Origin: Sisyra terminalis
Taxonomy: Eukaryota; Arthropoda; Insecta; Neuroptera; Sisyridae
Assembly (NCBI GenBank): GCA_958496175.1
Contig: OY292276.1
Location: 32,632,449 to 32,696,448 of the forward strand
DNA: 64,000 nt
Direction of reading: 5' to 3'
Of this stretch, positions 11,572 through 24,529 are shown piece by piece. Under the pieces are notes generated by a model. That model did no database searches and was not told where the DNA came from. It saw nothing but the letters and a program-made list of their open reading frames with translations. The translations under genes and the position numbers were made by a program. Each line of letters opens with the position of its first letter. Positions within the stretch are counted from its first letter, which is position 1.

Positions 11572-14500
11572 TTAAAGGACATTTTCTTTTGCAAATGTGA
11601 CTGCGTCTTGAAGGGACGGGAATATATAAAGCAACAATGGATTGTTATGATATTCATCACATTTTTTTATTATTTCGTAGTTATAACCTGGAAAAATGAA
11701 AATAGTTGCATAAAAATCAAATAAAGCCGTAAGAATATTAACAATTTGGTCCACAAATTAAAACCAAAACATCAACGGCTTCACATTTCGATACCAAAAT
11801 TCGTATATGATAAACTCCTGCAGGATCTAAGTAACTCAATCCGGAAATATCCAATATCAAACATTTGAATGGCATAAAAAACTTGGGTTCAGGAAATAAT
11901 CGGAAAGAAGAATCAACATGTGCAAGTTTTGGTTGTCGCTTGACAAACTTCTTTCGTTCGGCTAGAACTTTTGCCGGGTCAGCTTGAATCATGGTTATAA
12001 CGTTTTTTGAAAAAGTTTCACATTGACCAAAACTTAATCCACCAGTATAACTAAATATTTTAATATTTGGTATTTCTTGAGCCTAAAAACAGTTGTTCTA
12101 ATTTTATTACACTTTTTTTATAATATATAATATTTTAAATTAAAGCGTTATTTTAAACCATATTGTCAATCTTGCATTTCCAGCATTAAATTCATTTTGT
12201 TCAAAATATGATTACCTTTTTCAAAATTTAAAAACGTTTTAGTTGAAAATTTGTGTAATTGTTTTAACGCTTTACAAACGGTACGTAATATTTATGCAAC
12301 TTTTCTTAAGTCACATGTAATCTTAATGTGACATAAATATGAAGTTGTCGAATTATTTAAATACTTATTGATTATTTTCTACAGATACATACATTATTTT
12401 TATTGCCTTTTGTTTCAACTTATAATTCTGTGTTTCTTAAAATTCTTTCACAACTATTGAATAGTTTAAAAATTAAATTACAATTAAACAAAATGAAATG
12501 CAAGAAACCCGTACAAGTTTGTATTTGTTCAGCCTTTTTTTCATGCAAAACGAGTTAACGAAAATACTTTCCGTATAGAAATCTAACGACAAATGTATAA
12601 AAGAGAAGCAGGCCTAATTTATTTTAAAAATGTACTTGGCACTTTTCTAGAAAAAAATCATTGATAGCAAACAAAATTTTTGATAAATTTGGAGGGCTAT
12701 TTTTGCGTAAAAGAGGAACAAAAGACACATTTAAATAATAAAATAATATGCTAGATTGATAACAGTGAGGTAAAGTCAGATAAAATCATAAATTATTATT
12801 TATTTGAATATTTTTCTTTTTATATTCAGAGTTCATAGTAGCGACGCTAAATTTAAATTTCTTATCATTATAAATGTAAAGAATCACAATAAACCCATCA
12901 TAAATTATAATGCCTTTGATTGAAAATAAAATGAATTATTATTTATTTGATTAATATAATTCACCATAAAACATGTATAAATGTTATAAAATTATAAATT
13001 TTGTCAAAAGTTTTTTTTTAATGATACATTTATAAAATTAAATTATTATTACTTCGTAATGAACGTTTAGTAAATTGTTTTAAAAAAATATATAACTTAT
13101 TTATATCTAGGAATTGGTAAACTATTTAATTGAGTAAATAAATTTTATTTTTAATAAAATAAATAAACTGAAATAGATGCTCCTTAAGACCGTAATCGCC
13201 AAAAATTCATTTAGGCCCGACAAGTTGTGTCATGGGCTTGGGTGCGTGATTAACCGAAATAAGAAATAATTTATTTTTTAATTTTATTATATTTGACAAA
13301 AAGTAGACCCATTGTACCATAGGTACCTAGCAATATATTCTTTTCAAAATATTATACTAATAGGAAGTGTTAATGCTTGAAAATGCAAACATTACATTCA
13401 GTAAATATTACAAATTTTGCGATAAGATTCTCTAGACCTTTAATCTCTAAAAGTAGTAAATTAATTGATTATATTTTTTTAATGGTTAAAACATAACGTA
13501 CTATATCGTAGCGCCACTACAGATCTAATTCTACTAAGATGACATTTCGTAACGCATATAACATTCTTTAATTGACCACGATTATGCCAAGTATTTATAT
13601 TATCATGGTAATTTTATGAAATGAAGGAAAAAACTAATCCGCTGTAGCTCTCTGCCCCGAATGATGTCTAAAATGAACATCACATTATATTATAATCACT
13701 ATAGTAACTGAATTAGGGAATGCAATACCGATATACCGAAAACGGTAAATCGTCCAAATTTTTCGCTGATATTAATACCGATATTTTCGGTATTGGCCCA
13801 TTAACGCTAATTGATATATGTTACACGGAAGCTTGATTCGGGAATCTCCCATTTACTTAGAATCAAATGAGATCCAGTCTACTGTAGCTAAAGGCTGTTA
13901 GTTCAGTGCTGAGTGTTTTTTTCAGTACGTAGACACAATTTGAGAGTAAAAGTTGTTAGTTTTGTGCTTGTGCAATAGTTAGTGTAAGTAAATTTGGTAG
14001 TCCTCGAATTTAAGAACCATGAAATATGTATGTCCTAGATAAGATTAAATAAATATTTGTCTTGTAAATTGAGCAACTAATATGTCGCTCGATTTGCAAC
14101 ATTTTGCCATTACGTTTTGTTCTCAAAAATATCTACATGCACTGGTGAACGATATTAGTGTTAATTTTGATTGTAAATTTATGTACAATATCCAATAAAT
14201 ATTTTATACATAAACGTCAGCACTATTAAGTATGCTGCCGATAAATAAATGTCCTATTAACAAAACTTATTTTATGGTTCCTTAATAATTTAGATTTAGT
14301 TTTTTTAAATTATTAATTAATTAAAATAATTGTTTTAGAATCAAAAGTATGAATTCGGAATCCAATATATTTATTTTGTTTCCACTTTTTAAAGTAATAC
14401 TAGTACCGATATTTTACCGGTATTACCGGTTCTAAAAACGAAAATATCGAAATACTGGTATCGAAAATTTTTAACGGCATTGCATTCCCTAAACTGAATA

Positions 14501-17500
14501 TGAATGTTGTACCCCCTGGTATAAAATATCATGATATAAACGCACTGAATTAAAGCTTAAAACATACGAAAAAAAAGTTTGCTACCATTATAAACCATTG
14601 CTCATTTGGTAATACAAAGAAATCTTTGTTTCTTTTATTAAATGTGTTTTATGATAATAGAAAATTGTTAGCTGATTTAGGTATTTTAATTTTGAAAAAG
14701 GTATATTATTTTTACGTATTTTAACCATAAGACAATACAGGAAATATTACAATACCCGTTTATATAATTTTATGTCTCCAAATATAGTTGTTCCTGGAAT
14801 TTGTCCCAAAATACAACAATACGGAAGTAAACTATATCGTATAACACAAGCAAATGATACTATGAGCCCCACAACAAGACCAATATCAATATCAACAAGA
14901 ACGACCGTAAAAAATGTGCACGCCCACACAACAAAGTCCGCCTTGTTGAATTTCCAAAATTGTCCCACCAAAAGTATTTGTAAAAGCATACTTTTTAATG
15001 CAATAATTATAATAGCAGCTAAAAAACACTGGATATTTTCAAAGAAAAAATAATTAGAATATGAAAAAATATAGTGCGAAACATGACTTACTCTTGGTAA
15101 GTGTTCAAATAAAGGAGCCAACCACAGCAAAACTATTAACAATATAAAACATGCTGTTATGGAAGCCAATTGAGTTCGCCCTCCAACAGCTTGTTGAACT
15201 AGTGATCGAGAAAGTGAAGCACAAATTGGTAAACACTTAAAAAACGATCCAACGATATTAGCTAAACCCTAAAATTAATAATTTCTATTAAGTTTTCTAT
15301 TTCTTTTTTAAACTTACCAAAGCCAATAATTCTTGATTTGGATTAAGTGTATATCCTCCTTGCGTAGCGAAAATCATTCCCATTGATACAGTTATTATAT
15401 ATGTTACCATTGCCACCGGTAAACTTGGAACAAAGGCTTCTTTAACTAAGTCCCATCGAGGGACTGTAGCTGGAGGTAAACTAAAATTCAGTTTATACAG
15501 CTTAGTCTTCAATAATACCGAAAAATAAAAGCAAGGTACTCGAAATTCTGTATCGTTAGTATCAGGAGAAGAATGTCAAAAGTCAAAAAGTTAAGGATGT
15601 TATGGAGGTATGTGAAAATGCTATCAGACAACTAAAAATTTAGTAGAATGTTCTTTATTTAATGCTAAAGTACCCGTGAAAATTTTAAAGCGATTCACTA
15701 AATCGTTAAAAAGTTATTGCAATTTGAAAATATTATGATTTTACACGTAATCTTATGGAGATTCGGTGACCGAACAGATTATATTTACTTTTATTAGCAA
15801 AGAAAATGTTATCAGGCATCCCAAACTTTCAAAATGTAGTTTAACCTTTTGGAAACTGATTTTGCATAAGTTTATTTGAATTTACGACACGATTTTTACG
15901 AAACAAATAAAAACAGACCGAAAATGAGGTTTTTATTTGATAAATTGATAAGTGTATAAGAAAGTGCGACAACACTGTCGTCAGCTGAGACGTACCGTCT
16001 TGTATATAATACGAATATAATAAAAATGAAATGAATAATTTATCTTTGTCACACTCATTAATACACCGTATAAAGTGGAAAAGATTGAAATATGTCAAAT
16101 AATTTATTTTCAGAATGTTGAGCATGTCGCGCATGCTCATTCACATCATGTGAGAGAGACATACTAAAGTTGCCAATGCTAATAACATTAGTAAATTCCA
16201 ACCTGTAAATATCACGTTTTCATTATTTTATATAATATTTAATTATTAATATTTATTTATAATTGTCTTAAAAACATGCTAATTTAATGTTTTATGTATG
16301 ATTTAATCGTATTAAAAATTCTACATTCATAATTTATGATCATCAAATCAATAATATTTTGGTTTGTTAAGTTGAAATCAAGGTACATTCAGTCCCAAAA
16401 GTTAGTTAAAAATTTTCTATATTTTTGTTTTTTCTTATTTTGTTTAAAATTTTTGGTGAAATTTCCGATGTTTTCTTAAACTATATACAGTTGTTTAAGA
16501 ATCAACTTATTTATTCACTTAATGGTACGCTATACGACGTAATTATTCACGAATTTCTATTTTTATTCACTTTTGTCTCCGATTGTATCTCCATAACATT
16601 CTTAACCGCTTAAGGTCGATTTTACATTTGTACAGTCTTGCTCGATTCTGTTCTATCGAACAATATTGTCAAATCATTTTACACACATAAGTGTATAAGT
16701 TGGCGAGAATACTTTCCGAGTAAAAATTAAATAGTAAGTGAGAAATTGGTCTAAGAAAGAAACAAGTCTATATCAGACTCATCCATCTTTATTTTTCATA
16801 GGTAAACAAAGAAGAATTTTACCCTGTTTGTATATTTCCAACTAAACGTACCCCACGACTTCCAAACTTTAAATAGTATGATAATAATACTCCAGTTATA
16901 ACAACTATAAGCTCAATTGGAAACGGACATCGAGTTTTTTTAGCCAATCGTGGTTTTAATACATAGTTATTAAACAATAAACATGCCATAGCACCAAAAC
17001 CGCAGGCTGTAGAAATATAATTAATTGTTTTTATTTTTACAAATATATCTTTAAACATCTGCAAATTGAAAATTAATTAAATAAATTAAAAATAAATTAA
17101 ATTAAATTAATTAAACAAAAATCAAATAAAACATTTACAATAATAAAATGGAAACGATCTTGGTTTTCCTCTATATCAAACCCAAATAGTTCAATTGATT
17201 GCATTAAAAGAACATGAAAAGAAGCACCTGAAGTAAACCCATTTACTAATGTTTGTGACAAAAAGTTTGTAATAAAACCCAATTGAAGTATATACATGCC
17301 AAGCTGTAATGTAGGAAAATAGCTTTAAAGGTATTAGTTAATATGGTTGATAAAATACCATCAAAAATCCGACACAAATTGTGACAGACATAGCCATTTC
17401 AACTCGAAGACCCATATATTCTTTCTCGTCATTCAGATCTTCTGGTCCCTTATAATCATGTAATAATTTATCTACAGCACTTGATGTCATTACACAAGCC

Positions 17501-20500
17501 ACAGCAAACGTACCTTTTCAAATAGAAACTTTTTTACAAGCAGATAAGCTTACATACTTTAAAATAGACCACATGCACTTTTTTTTTAATCAATAAAGAA
17601 TATTATTAAAATCAGGAAAGATCAATTTTCAGTCCTGAAAATTTTATATTTTGACAGAAAAAGAGTTTTAATTTCAATGACCAAATGAGAGTCCGAAAAC
17701 GTTGGGTGTGCTTATTTGTCTTTTGTGACGTCACAGTCCATATATTGAAACTGAGATATAGACAGATTATTGAATGGTTATCATAAAAACAATAATAATT
17801 TACACAATTTTTTTACATTTTCTGCCATGCAAAACGTTTTCATACCCTAAAAATTACTCACATTTTTTTCTATAAAATAGAGGTTGATTGTGTTCATTGT
17901 AAATAAACACTAAGCCTTTCATTAATTATTTCAATACTGAATCTTTTAACACAAGTAAGAAAACCTGTTTTTCCAAACGATCAAACTATAATTGCAATTT
18001 GAAGCAAGATTCAATGAGTGCTTTTCTAAAGGCTTAAAAACTATTGATGAAGCTGGAAAATGAACATTTTTTTTCTTAAAAACATAAGTCATTGTTTATG
18101 GATTTATAATAAGTTTTTTAAGAAAACTTTATTTTCGCAATCAATCCAAATTTATCTGAAATTTTGAGAAAAGTATTTTAAATAATTTTTCGATAGTTCA
18201 AAAATGTTGACTAAAGTGAGGATAGAAAGAGTCATAGGACGATAATAATGAAAAAATCGATCCCAAAAAGGTATTTAGACCATTTTTGTAGGTTGGTATT
18301 TAAAAGATATTTTCATATTCCAAGTTTCCGCTTTCTATGTTTTTTTTATTTGCGAATAAAACGAAAAAAAAACACCAATTAGAAAATATTTTTTCTCAAC
18401 AATCAGTGAACCAATTTTATTAAAATTTGGAAGTCTTATGAAAGTATATAAAGACTATACTCAGAAAAAAATAAACTTTAATCTTCAATGATTTTGAACT
18501 ATTTGAAGCAGACGATTTCGCTACTTCTCTGCTCAGCTGAATAATTGTCAAGTGAATTCTAAACGGTAAATAAACATATTTTTTCTTAAAAAAATTTACG
18601 AAGTGTAAAAAAATATACCTGGCCATACAAAATTGCAAATATTGTAAATGATTTAAATTTAAACTTGAGTTTGGATTTATTATTTACCATATGAAATGAA
18701 TTACATTTTTTTTGCGTGATTATCAATGTTGCTACTTAATTCATCAACGTTACTGAGTATTTTTTAAATAAAACTACTTTTTTTTTCTTTTTGGTGATCA
18801 CTTTTAATGTATAGAAATAAATGTTCAAATTTTGGTGTTTAGAGTTTACTTCTAATTATTTGTATAATTATTGAACTGGTGTACTACCGGTTACGATCTC
18901 GTGTACCCAGGTAGACGAACCAAAATTTAAGAACCGCTATTCTAAAGAAAGAATGTGTAGTATATATTTAATTTTTTTGATTTCTGACAAAATCTAACCT
19001 TTGATTAGACCCTTATTATCGTGATAATAATAGGCAAACGTACATATGTACAAAAAATGTAAGTACATACTTATGAAAGAAAACCAAATATAATTATCAT
19101 CGTCTCAAATTTATTGATTGTTGTCATTTGTTTCCACTGTCATTTCGATTTCATTCAATTGCCCGTTATTGTCATTTGTCAGTTGAGTCAGTGTTGGCTG
19201 TAAATATTTCACGGGTAGCTACTAGTAATCGATATTGTTTGAATCAATAGAGAAGTCTAAATTAATTATTAGGAGCTTACGATGAAAAATTAATATTTTT
19301 CACAATTTCTGTGTACTTCTTACAATAACTTCAATTTCTCACAAATTTCATAGCGTTAATAAGCGAATTTAAATATATTCAAAATAATAAGGTACAGGTT
19401 CCGTTAGTTGGCTCAATTAGGTCGCTAATAAACTTTTTTCATCTTACCAATTGATATTTGTCGAGATGTTCCCAACACAAAGTAAACAAAGACAGGGAAA
19501 AAAGCCATGTAAATTCCAAATACCGCTGGAACATTAGCTAAAATAGCATAACCAAGACCTAATCCAAATTTCATAATTAAAAAAAAAAAATTTTATCCTC
19601 TTATTTATATATTAGAAACCTTGGGGTATGTGCATTATTCCAATTGTGAATCCAGCAATGATATCGCTAAGTAAATCTTGTTTAACTTTGTAAGAAGGAA
19701 GCCAAGTCAGAATTGGGAACAGCTGAGTAATACATTTCTTGCATGTACAAGCTTTGTACTTCTTCTTTATTTTTTCCTTAACTAAAATTATAAATAATTA
19801 TATACATATATATATATATTGTCTTATTTAATGTTTATGCCTTACGTGTTCTTTGTTGCCACGGAATGTAATCGAGTTCATAATTAAATTCATCAAAATT
19901 GTACATGGGACGAACAATTTTGAATTTCGTTCCAAATGCCTTATCTCTGAAATTTTAAATTTTATTATGTATTTTTTGATTATATGTTGTCACTTTCTAA
20001 CTACTAAGTTCTTGCGGCTCTCTAGGGTTCATAAAAACCGTAAACCTAAAAATATTGAAAAACTTTATTTTCACAAGATTCAAACCCAGCACGTAACAGT
20101 TTCGGAGAGAACATATAAAACGATCTGTGAGCACCATGGTACCTGCAGAGATAGAATTAGGAACAATTGATTTAAAGTATAATGGTCTTCCACCAAGAAA
20201 TTTACAATTAAAATTGATACAACTGTCTGATTAAATATTGAAAAGTTTTTCATCCTTGTACTAGTTTGAATCCTTTTAATTCAACGTTTCCTTTGAAATC
20301 AGAAAGAAACAGTTTGACGTAGATTTGCAATAAGAAATAAAAAACGTTATTTAGCAATCTTAATATATTTAGATAGGTACGGATGCAACGTCGCTCATAA
20401 AATATCGATGCTAATACATCGATATTTTTAATAGTTAAACATCGATTTTAAAAACATCGAAATTTATGAATGGCATATCGATGATATATATTTATGATAC

Positions 20501-21627
20501 ACTAATATTGTAAAGTCCGTAAATTTATAATCTTGCGTCGTTGGATTACGATCTAACTTAACCTTTCCAACCGTTAGTTTATAATCTGATGGAGTTCAGT
20601 TAACAAATCTACGTTTATAACTGAGGGAAGTGTCTGTTTTTGTGTGTACCTGTAGATCATGAGCGGGACGTAAAATAGCGCTACGATAAAATATCGTTCA
20701 TGAAGAACGATGTATCATCGATGTTTATGAACGATATATCGATGTTTAAAAAATCGATGTATCGTTTGCATCCTTACTTATAGGACGCAGCGCAGAGAAA
20801 TTCTTAGGAGATACTCCCAGTACAAAGAAGAATAAGAAGTAATACAAGCTTTATGTTTTAATTTTTTTCCAAATACATACTAGATGTTCGATTAAAAGTT
20901 ACACTATAGTCCTAAAAATAATTTGGGGTTTGATTAATTTTTTTCTAATTTATCTTTTTCATGTACGTTCATCAAAATTAAATTTTAGCACTTCTTATTT
21001 ATCGTTTTTATCTATAGCATTTTACATCCTATGAATTCATTGATCAATCTTTGAAAATAAAATTCAATAAACTTTAAAAATAGAAGGGAATCGACAATAA
21101 CATTACAAAATTGAAAAGTGTTATCGAATGCAGAGTAGTACGAGATAAAGTGCAAATTTTTATAGCTCATGCCCCTTTTAACGACGTCAATATATGACAA
21201 CGTTGCATTTTCTACTTTGTTTTTCATTTAGTTCATGAATAAATCGGGCTACAATGACAATTTAGCTACAAAGAGAAAGTTATTTAGTATTAAAATTGAA
21301 TTACCGAAAAAATCGCGAATTAAATTAAAAACAAAGTAAAAAATGCAATATCGCCAAATACTGAAGTCGCTAAAAGGAGCATAAACCACTTTCAATTTTT
21401 AAGCTAAGTAATTTAGTATTAATAAAAAAATGTTTTTATAGTTTTACAATATTTCACATTAGAAAGAAGTTCTTTTAACCGTCACTCTATAGTAAAATCG
21501 AAAATTTGAAATATTCAGCCAATGGATTAATAAATATGTAATGAATTCTTCCCCATTCTTTTGTGAAACTAATAAATTAATTGGATCTGAACTTACCCGA
21601 TTCCCTCTTGTTTATTTTCGAACTCAT
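11572..21627 (-). CDS. SLC26/SulP family anion transporter with STAS domain
   Basis: Multi-pass plasma-membrane transporter for sulfate, chloride, bicarbonate or related anions. Exons: 21627-21597, 19944-19846, 19781-19620, 19558-19448, 17513-17359, 17303-17139, 17058-16823, 15480-15318, 15268-15092, 15028-14756, 12082-11743, 11687-11572, in phase to 675 residues. The SulP signature is clear near residues 90-120 (SDIIAG, IMHIPQGLGYAILANVPAVF, GIYMAFFP, GTSRQISIGTFAV). Membrane segments follow to about residue 520 (VGGRTQLASITACF, LAAIIIIALKSMLL). The last two exons form the STAS domain (IPNIKIFSYTGGL, FKCLILDISGLSYLDPAGV). The first exon codes only ten residues (MSSKINKRES). Its junction with exon 2 is the least certain, because phase forces use of an AG two bases past a better CAG. 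The exact substrate cannot be told from sequence. Confidence 0.92.
12083..14755. other. SLC26 intron 10, no second gene
   Basis: A 2.7-kb A+T-rich intron. It contains the hAT-like element 13714-14491. The rest is low-complexity poly-A/T sequence with no exon-like ORF on either strand. Confidence 0.6.
13714..14491. mobile_element. Non-autonomous hAT-like element with perfect 8-bp TSD
   Basis: 778 bp in SLC26 intron 10. Termini are TAGGGAATGCAATACCG and the inverted TAGGGAATGCAATGCCG, fitting the hAT start pattern YARNG. It is flanked on both sides by an exact 8-bp duplication, AACTGAAT (13706-13713 and 14492-14499), the hAT target-site size. Subterminal regions repeat ACCGATATT. There is no transposase ORF. 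Confidence 0.85.
15590..15792. repeat. Interspersed repeat, family G, copy 1
   Basis: Shares with 32900-33023 the blocks TTAAGGATGTTATGGAG and AATCTTATGGAGATTCGGT followed by a CAGATTATATTTA-like end. Lies in SLC26 intron 7. No ORF. Class unknown. Confidence 0.55.
17575..18665. repeat. Interspersed repeat, family F, copy 1 (about 1.1 kb)
   Basis: Lies in SLC26 intron 4. It matches 50525-51344 along its length, for example TATTTTGACAGAAAAAGAG, TGTGACGTCACAGTCCAT, CTGTTTTTCCAAACGATCAA and TTTATTTGCGAATAAAACG, and its last part matches 54354-54440. No coding capacity. Ends are approximate. Confidence 0.7.
20378..20776. mobile_element. Short hAT-like element with ATCGAT-rich arms
   Basis: About 400 bp in SLC26 intron 1. 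Ends are TACGGATGCAACG and inverted TAAGGATGCAAACG. Both arms are packed with ATCGAT/TATCGATG motifs in inverted order. Flanking 8-mers TAGATAGG and CTTATAGG match at five of eight positions, so the target duplication is decayed or chance. No ORF. Confidence 0.6.
21165..21385. mobile_element. Palindromic MITE, family A, copy 3
   Basis: Begins GCTCATGCCCCTTTTAACG and ends TAAAAGGAGCAT. Carries GCATTTTCTACTTTGTTTTT and its complement on the other arm. Lies in SLC26 intron 1. Confidence 0.8.
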
Positions 21628-22680
21628 TTTCAATAAAAGACATCGCAAAGTATTACAATAAAGACATATACATAAAAACAAAGTGTAAAATTGAAGGAAA
21701 TAATAAAAACTATATTGCCAAAGTAACTAATATTCACTTTTTATAATAAATTATAAATTTTAAGCGAAACAGTCCGAGACATCCCGAAATCCCAGTACAT
21801 ATTTTTTACTTGGTTTACTTTTAAATTGAAATGTATTCTTCGTAGATAATTATGTATAGAGAAATACGTTTTCGATGAGTGGCCTCGAGAAATAAATATA
21901 GTCAAGTACTTTACGAATATTTAAATACTTTAATATAATATGTAAAAGCGAGAGTAAAATAGCCCATCATAATCTATTATAATATGAAGACTCAGTAAGC
22001 TGGCAAAATATCACAAAATGTCATAATATAATTTTAAAATGACGTTTATCTAGCATACTGCATTATTATTTAATGATCTGTGGTACACTAATTTGCTCTC
22101 ATTCTTACTTATTTTACGATTTGAATTAATTATTTAATTAAAATAATTATACATTAGTTAGACAATACTAACAGAGCGTCGTTTGCGAGGCCACCCATTG
22201 AAATCGTATTTTCTATTAATAACAATCTATAAAAATATATTTTGATCAAAAAGCAAGTAGATATTACAAAAGAAAATAAGAATAATCCGACATGTCATAT
22301 GTTTTAGTCGTAAAATAACAGAAATAATTTAAAATAATATATACGTAAATATTACATCTATATCGCTAAATTGAGGATAAAACTTGTTCATTCCTTTGGA
22401 AATTTATAGAAAAACCAGTTATTAAAGAAAAAGCATTTAATTTTACAGCTTCAGTCTGAATAATAAAATGTTAATTATCTAAATGCCAATATCCTTTGTT
22501 GTTACATAGAATGTAAGTTGACCTCAAACTGCCTTTCACTGAATTGTTTTGCAACGTTTTCCTTATTTTCTTACACCTAAAGGTTCGGATTTAATTATTT
22601 AATAAACTCTGACATACTCATAGATATGGCTGGCAGAAATTTTTGTAAAAATTGGTGACCAAAATTTTTTATAAGAGATT

Positions 22681-22846
22681 TTTTTTAGCTGTTATTTACC
22701 GTCGCTTTATACCTACTATGGTCTTTTAGCGACTCCAGGGTTAATTAAATCCGTTATCGAGAAATATTGAAAACTTGCACGATACGAGGATCGAACCCAC
22801 AACCTACCAGTTTTGAAGCGGTCACCTAGACCACTCGGCTACCAGT
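22681..22846 (-). mobile_element. tRNA-derived SINE, copy 1
   Basis: Read on the minus strand, it starts with a tRNA-like head: box A-like TAGCCGAGTGGTC, an anticodon-loop-like TTCAAAA and box B GGGTTCGATCC. This most resembles tRNA-Leu. A tRNA-unrelated body follows (TTTTCAATATTTCTCGATAA, then GGAGTCGCTAAAAG) with an A-rich end. The same head and body occur at 33345-33475. The cloverleaf is imperfect, so it is not a functional tRNA. Confidence 0.75.
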
Positions 22847-22855
22847 ATTTTAGAG

Positions 22856-23806
22856 ACTAGCTGATCCCCGCAACTTCGTCTGCGTAACATAGGTGTAGAT
22901 TATGATTTCTTTTCAAATTTGCCATTTGTAGTGGAAAATGAAATATTTTTTTTCTTATTTCTTTTACAAAAAACATAATCATACTTAAAAACACTATTTT
23001 GTCAACTTTAAAAAGATACATTTAATAAACTGTTACAAAGAATACAATTGTTCTATGAAATAATCAATTAATTTTCAAAAAATATTTATAAATATCTAAA
23101 AAGAGTATGTCTATTGCGTATAGCTACGGTAGGTATACCTACCGTAGACCAAATAATCTGTAAATCAATCAGCATCTATACATAAATAAAAAATATCGCC
23201 AAGTTCAATAAAGTTGGTCTTAATTATAAGTAAAATGGGGTGACCTTGCGACATTTTTCAAATAACTTACATTTTTAAACTTGTGATATCTTTCGAATGG
23301 AATGTTCAAATTGAATAACTCAAAAAGTTATATAATGGTATTTAAGTAAACTTAAATATGAAGTCATTTATTTTGATAAGGATTAATCCCAAAGTATAAA
23401 TAAAAGAGCTTTTATAACGGTGGCATTTATATATATTTTTTAAAATGAAAAAAACACTTATTGTGACATAACTATAATAGTTAGAAATATGCTGTCGCTC
23501 TATTTTTTGTAGATAATGATATGTTCTGCAAAATCGTAGCACATTATTTTGTTCTATAACCAATAGTTTTCGCAGCGCACGCGATAAAATAATGTTTTTT
23601 GGTAATTTTTTCAGACCTTGGGTTACATTATTGGAGTTTTAGTATGGATCCCTAACTTTTTTGAAAATTTAATATAGCCTATGTTCACCGGAAATAGTGT
23701 AGCTTCCCAACAGTGAAAGAATTTTTCAAATCGGTCAAGTAGTTTCGGAGCCTATTCAAAGCAAACAAACAATCAAATCTTTCCTCTTTATAATAATAGA
23801 TAGATT
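22856..23806. mobile_element. Interspersed repeat, family R, internally deleted copy
   Basis: Starts ACTAGCTGATCCCCGCAACT and ends CCTCTTTATAATAATAGATAG. It matches 55444-57285 at both ends but lacks roughly 0.9 kb of its middle. No ORF. The end pattern suggests a non-autonomous retroelement, but the class is not settled. It contains a perfect 24-bp palindrome at 23124-23147. Confidence 0.65.
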
Positions 23807-24529
23807 ATTTAAGAAGCAATTCTGCACGTATTACCTATGCACTTAAAGTTTTTTTTTTTTTTTTGTATAAACTTACTATAATATATACAAATATAGAATA
23901 AACGGGGGTCCCAAAATTTGGCTGTACGTATTCTAAATAACCAAAATAATATGTACTGCAAAAATCAACTTCTCCGTTCTTTCCTTGTACATATCTATCA
24001 GTTGACATGCTCAAAATATCAAACAATTCTAACTATTTCCTATAAAATTTTGATGCAATTAAAACTTCATCAATTTTTTTTTTTTTTTGTTTCTACTCAA
24101 TTAATTATTTTAAGTGTTACTTTAGTTCATGGGCGTCTCGAGTGGCCAGAATAAGACTTGAAATTTGCATCTTCCAAAACTTATTAAAAAACGTACTGAT
24201 GGGCGAAGGATTAAAGTAGTCGCTTTGAGATGCTGGTAGATGAAAAAAATGCTATGCACTGCCGTAAATGCAAAAATTATTTATTTATACGACTTGTTTA
24301 ATTCCCTATTGAAAATTGGTTCCATATTTTTTCAATTAAAACTATATGAAAAAACATAATTTTTAAAAACATAAAATTTATTGCTTTTATAATATATATA
24401 TAAATATACTTTTGTTTTTAATTTTAAGTGTGATGTACCTTGTATAAACCATTCAAGTGACATCTGTAGATCCTGATCTAGGATAGAGGTTTGTTTACGA
24501 TATTGTAGTTGGGGAAAAATAGATGGCAA

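Noticed and set aside
14772..15053. 93-codon plus-strand ORF
   Set aside because: It is the antisense of SLC26 exons 9-10, whose minus-strand frame is clearly a transporter.
22785..22846. Functional tRNA-Leu gene
   Set aside because: Anticodon stem does not pair and the same head occurs with an attached body elsewhere, so it is a SINE.
22856..23806. Family R as a Helitron
   Set aside because: The end lacks a clear CTRR with hairpin and there is no Rep/helicase relative in view; left unclassified.
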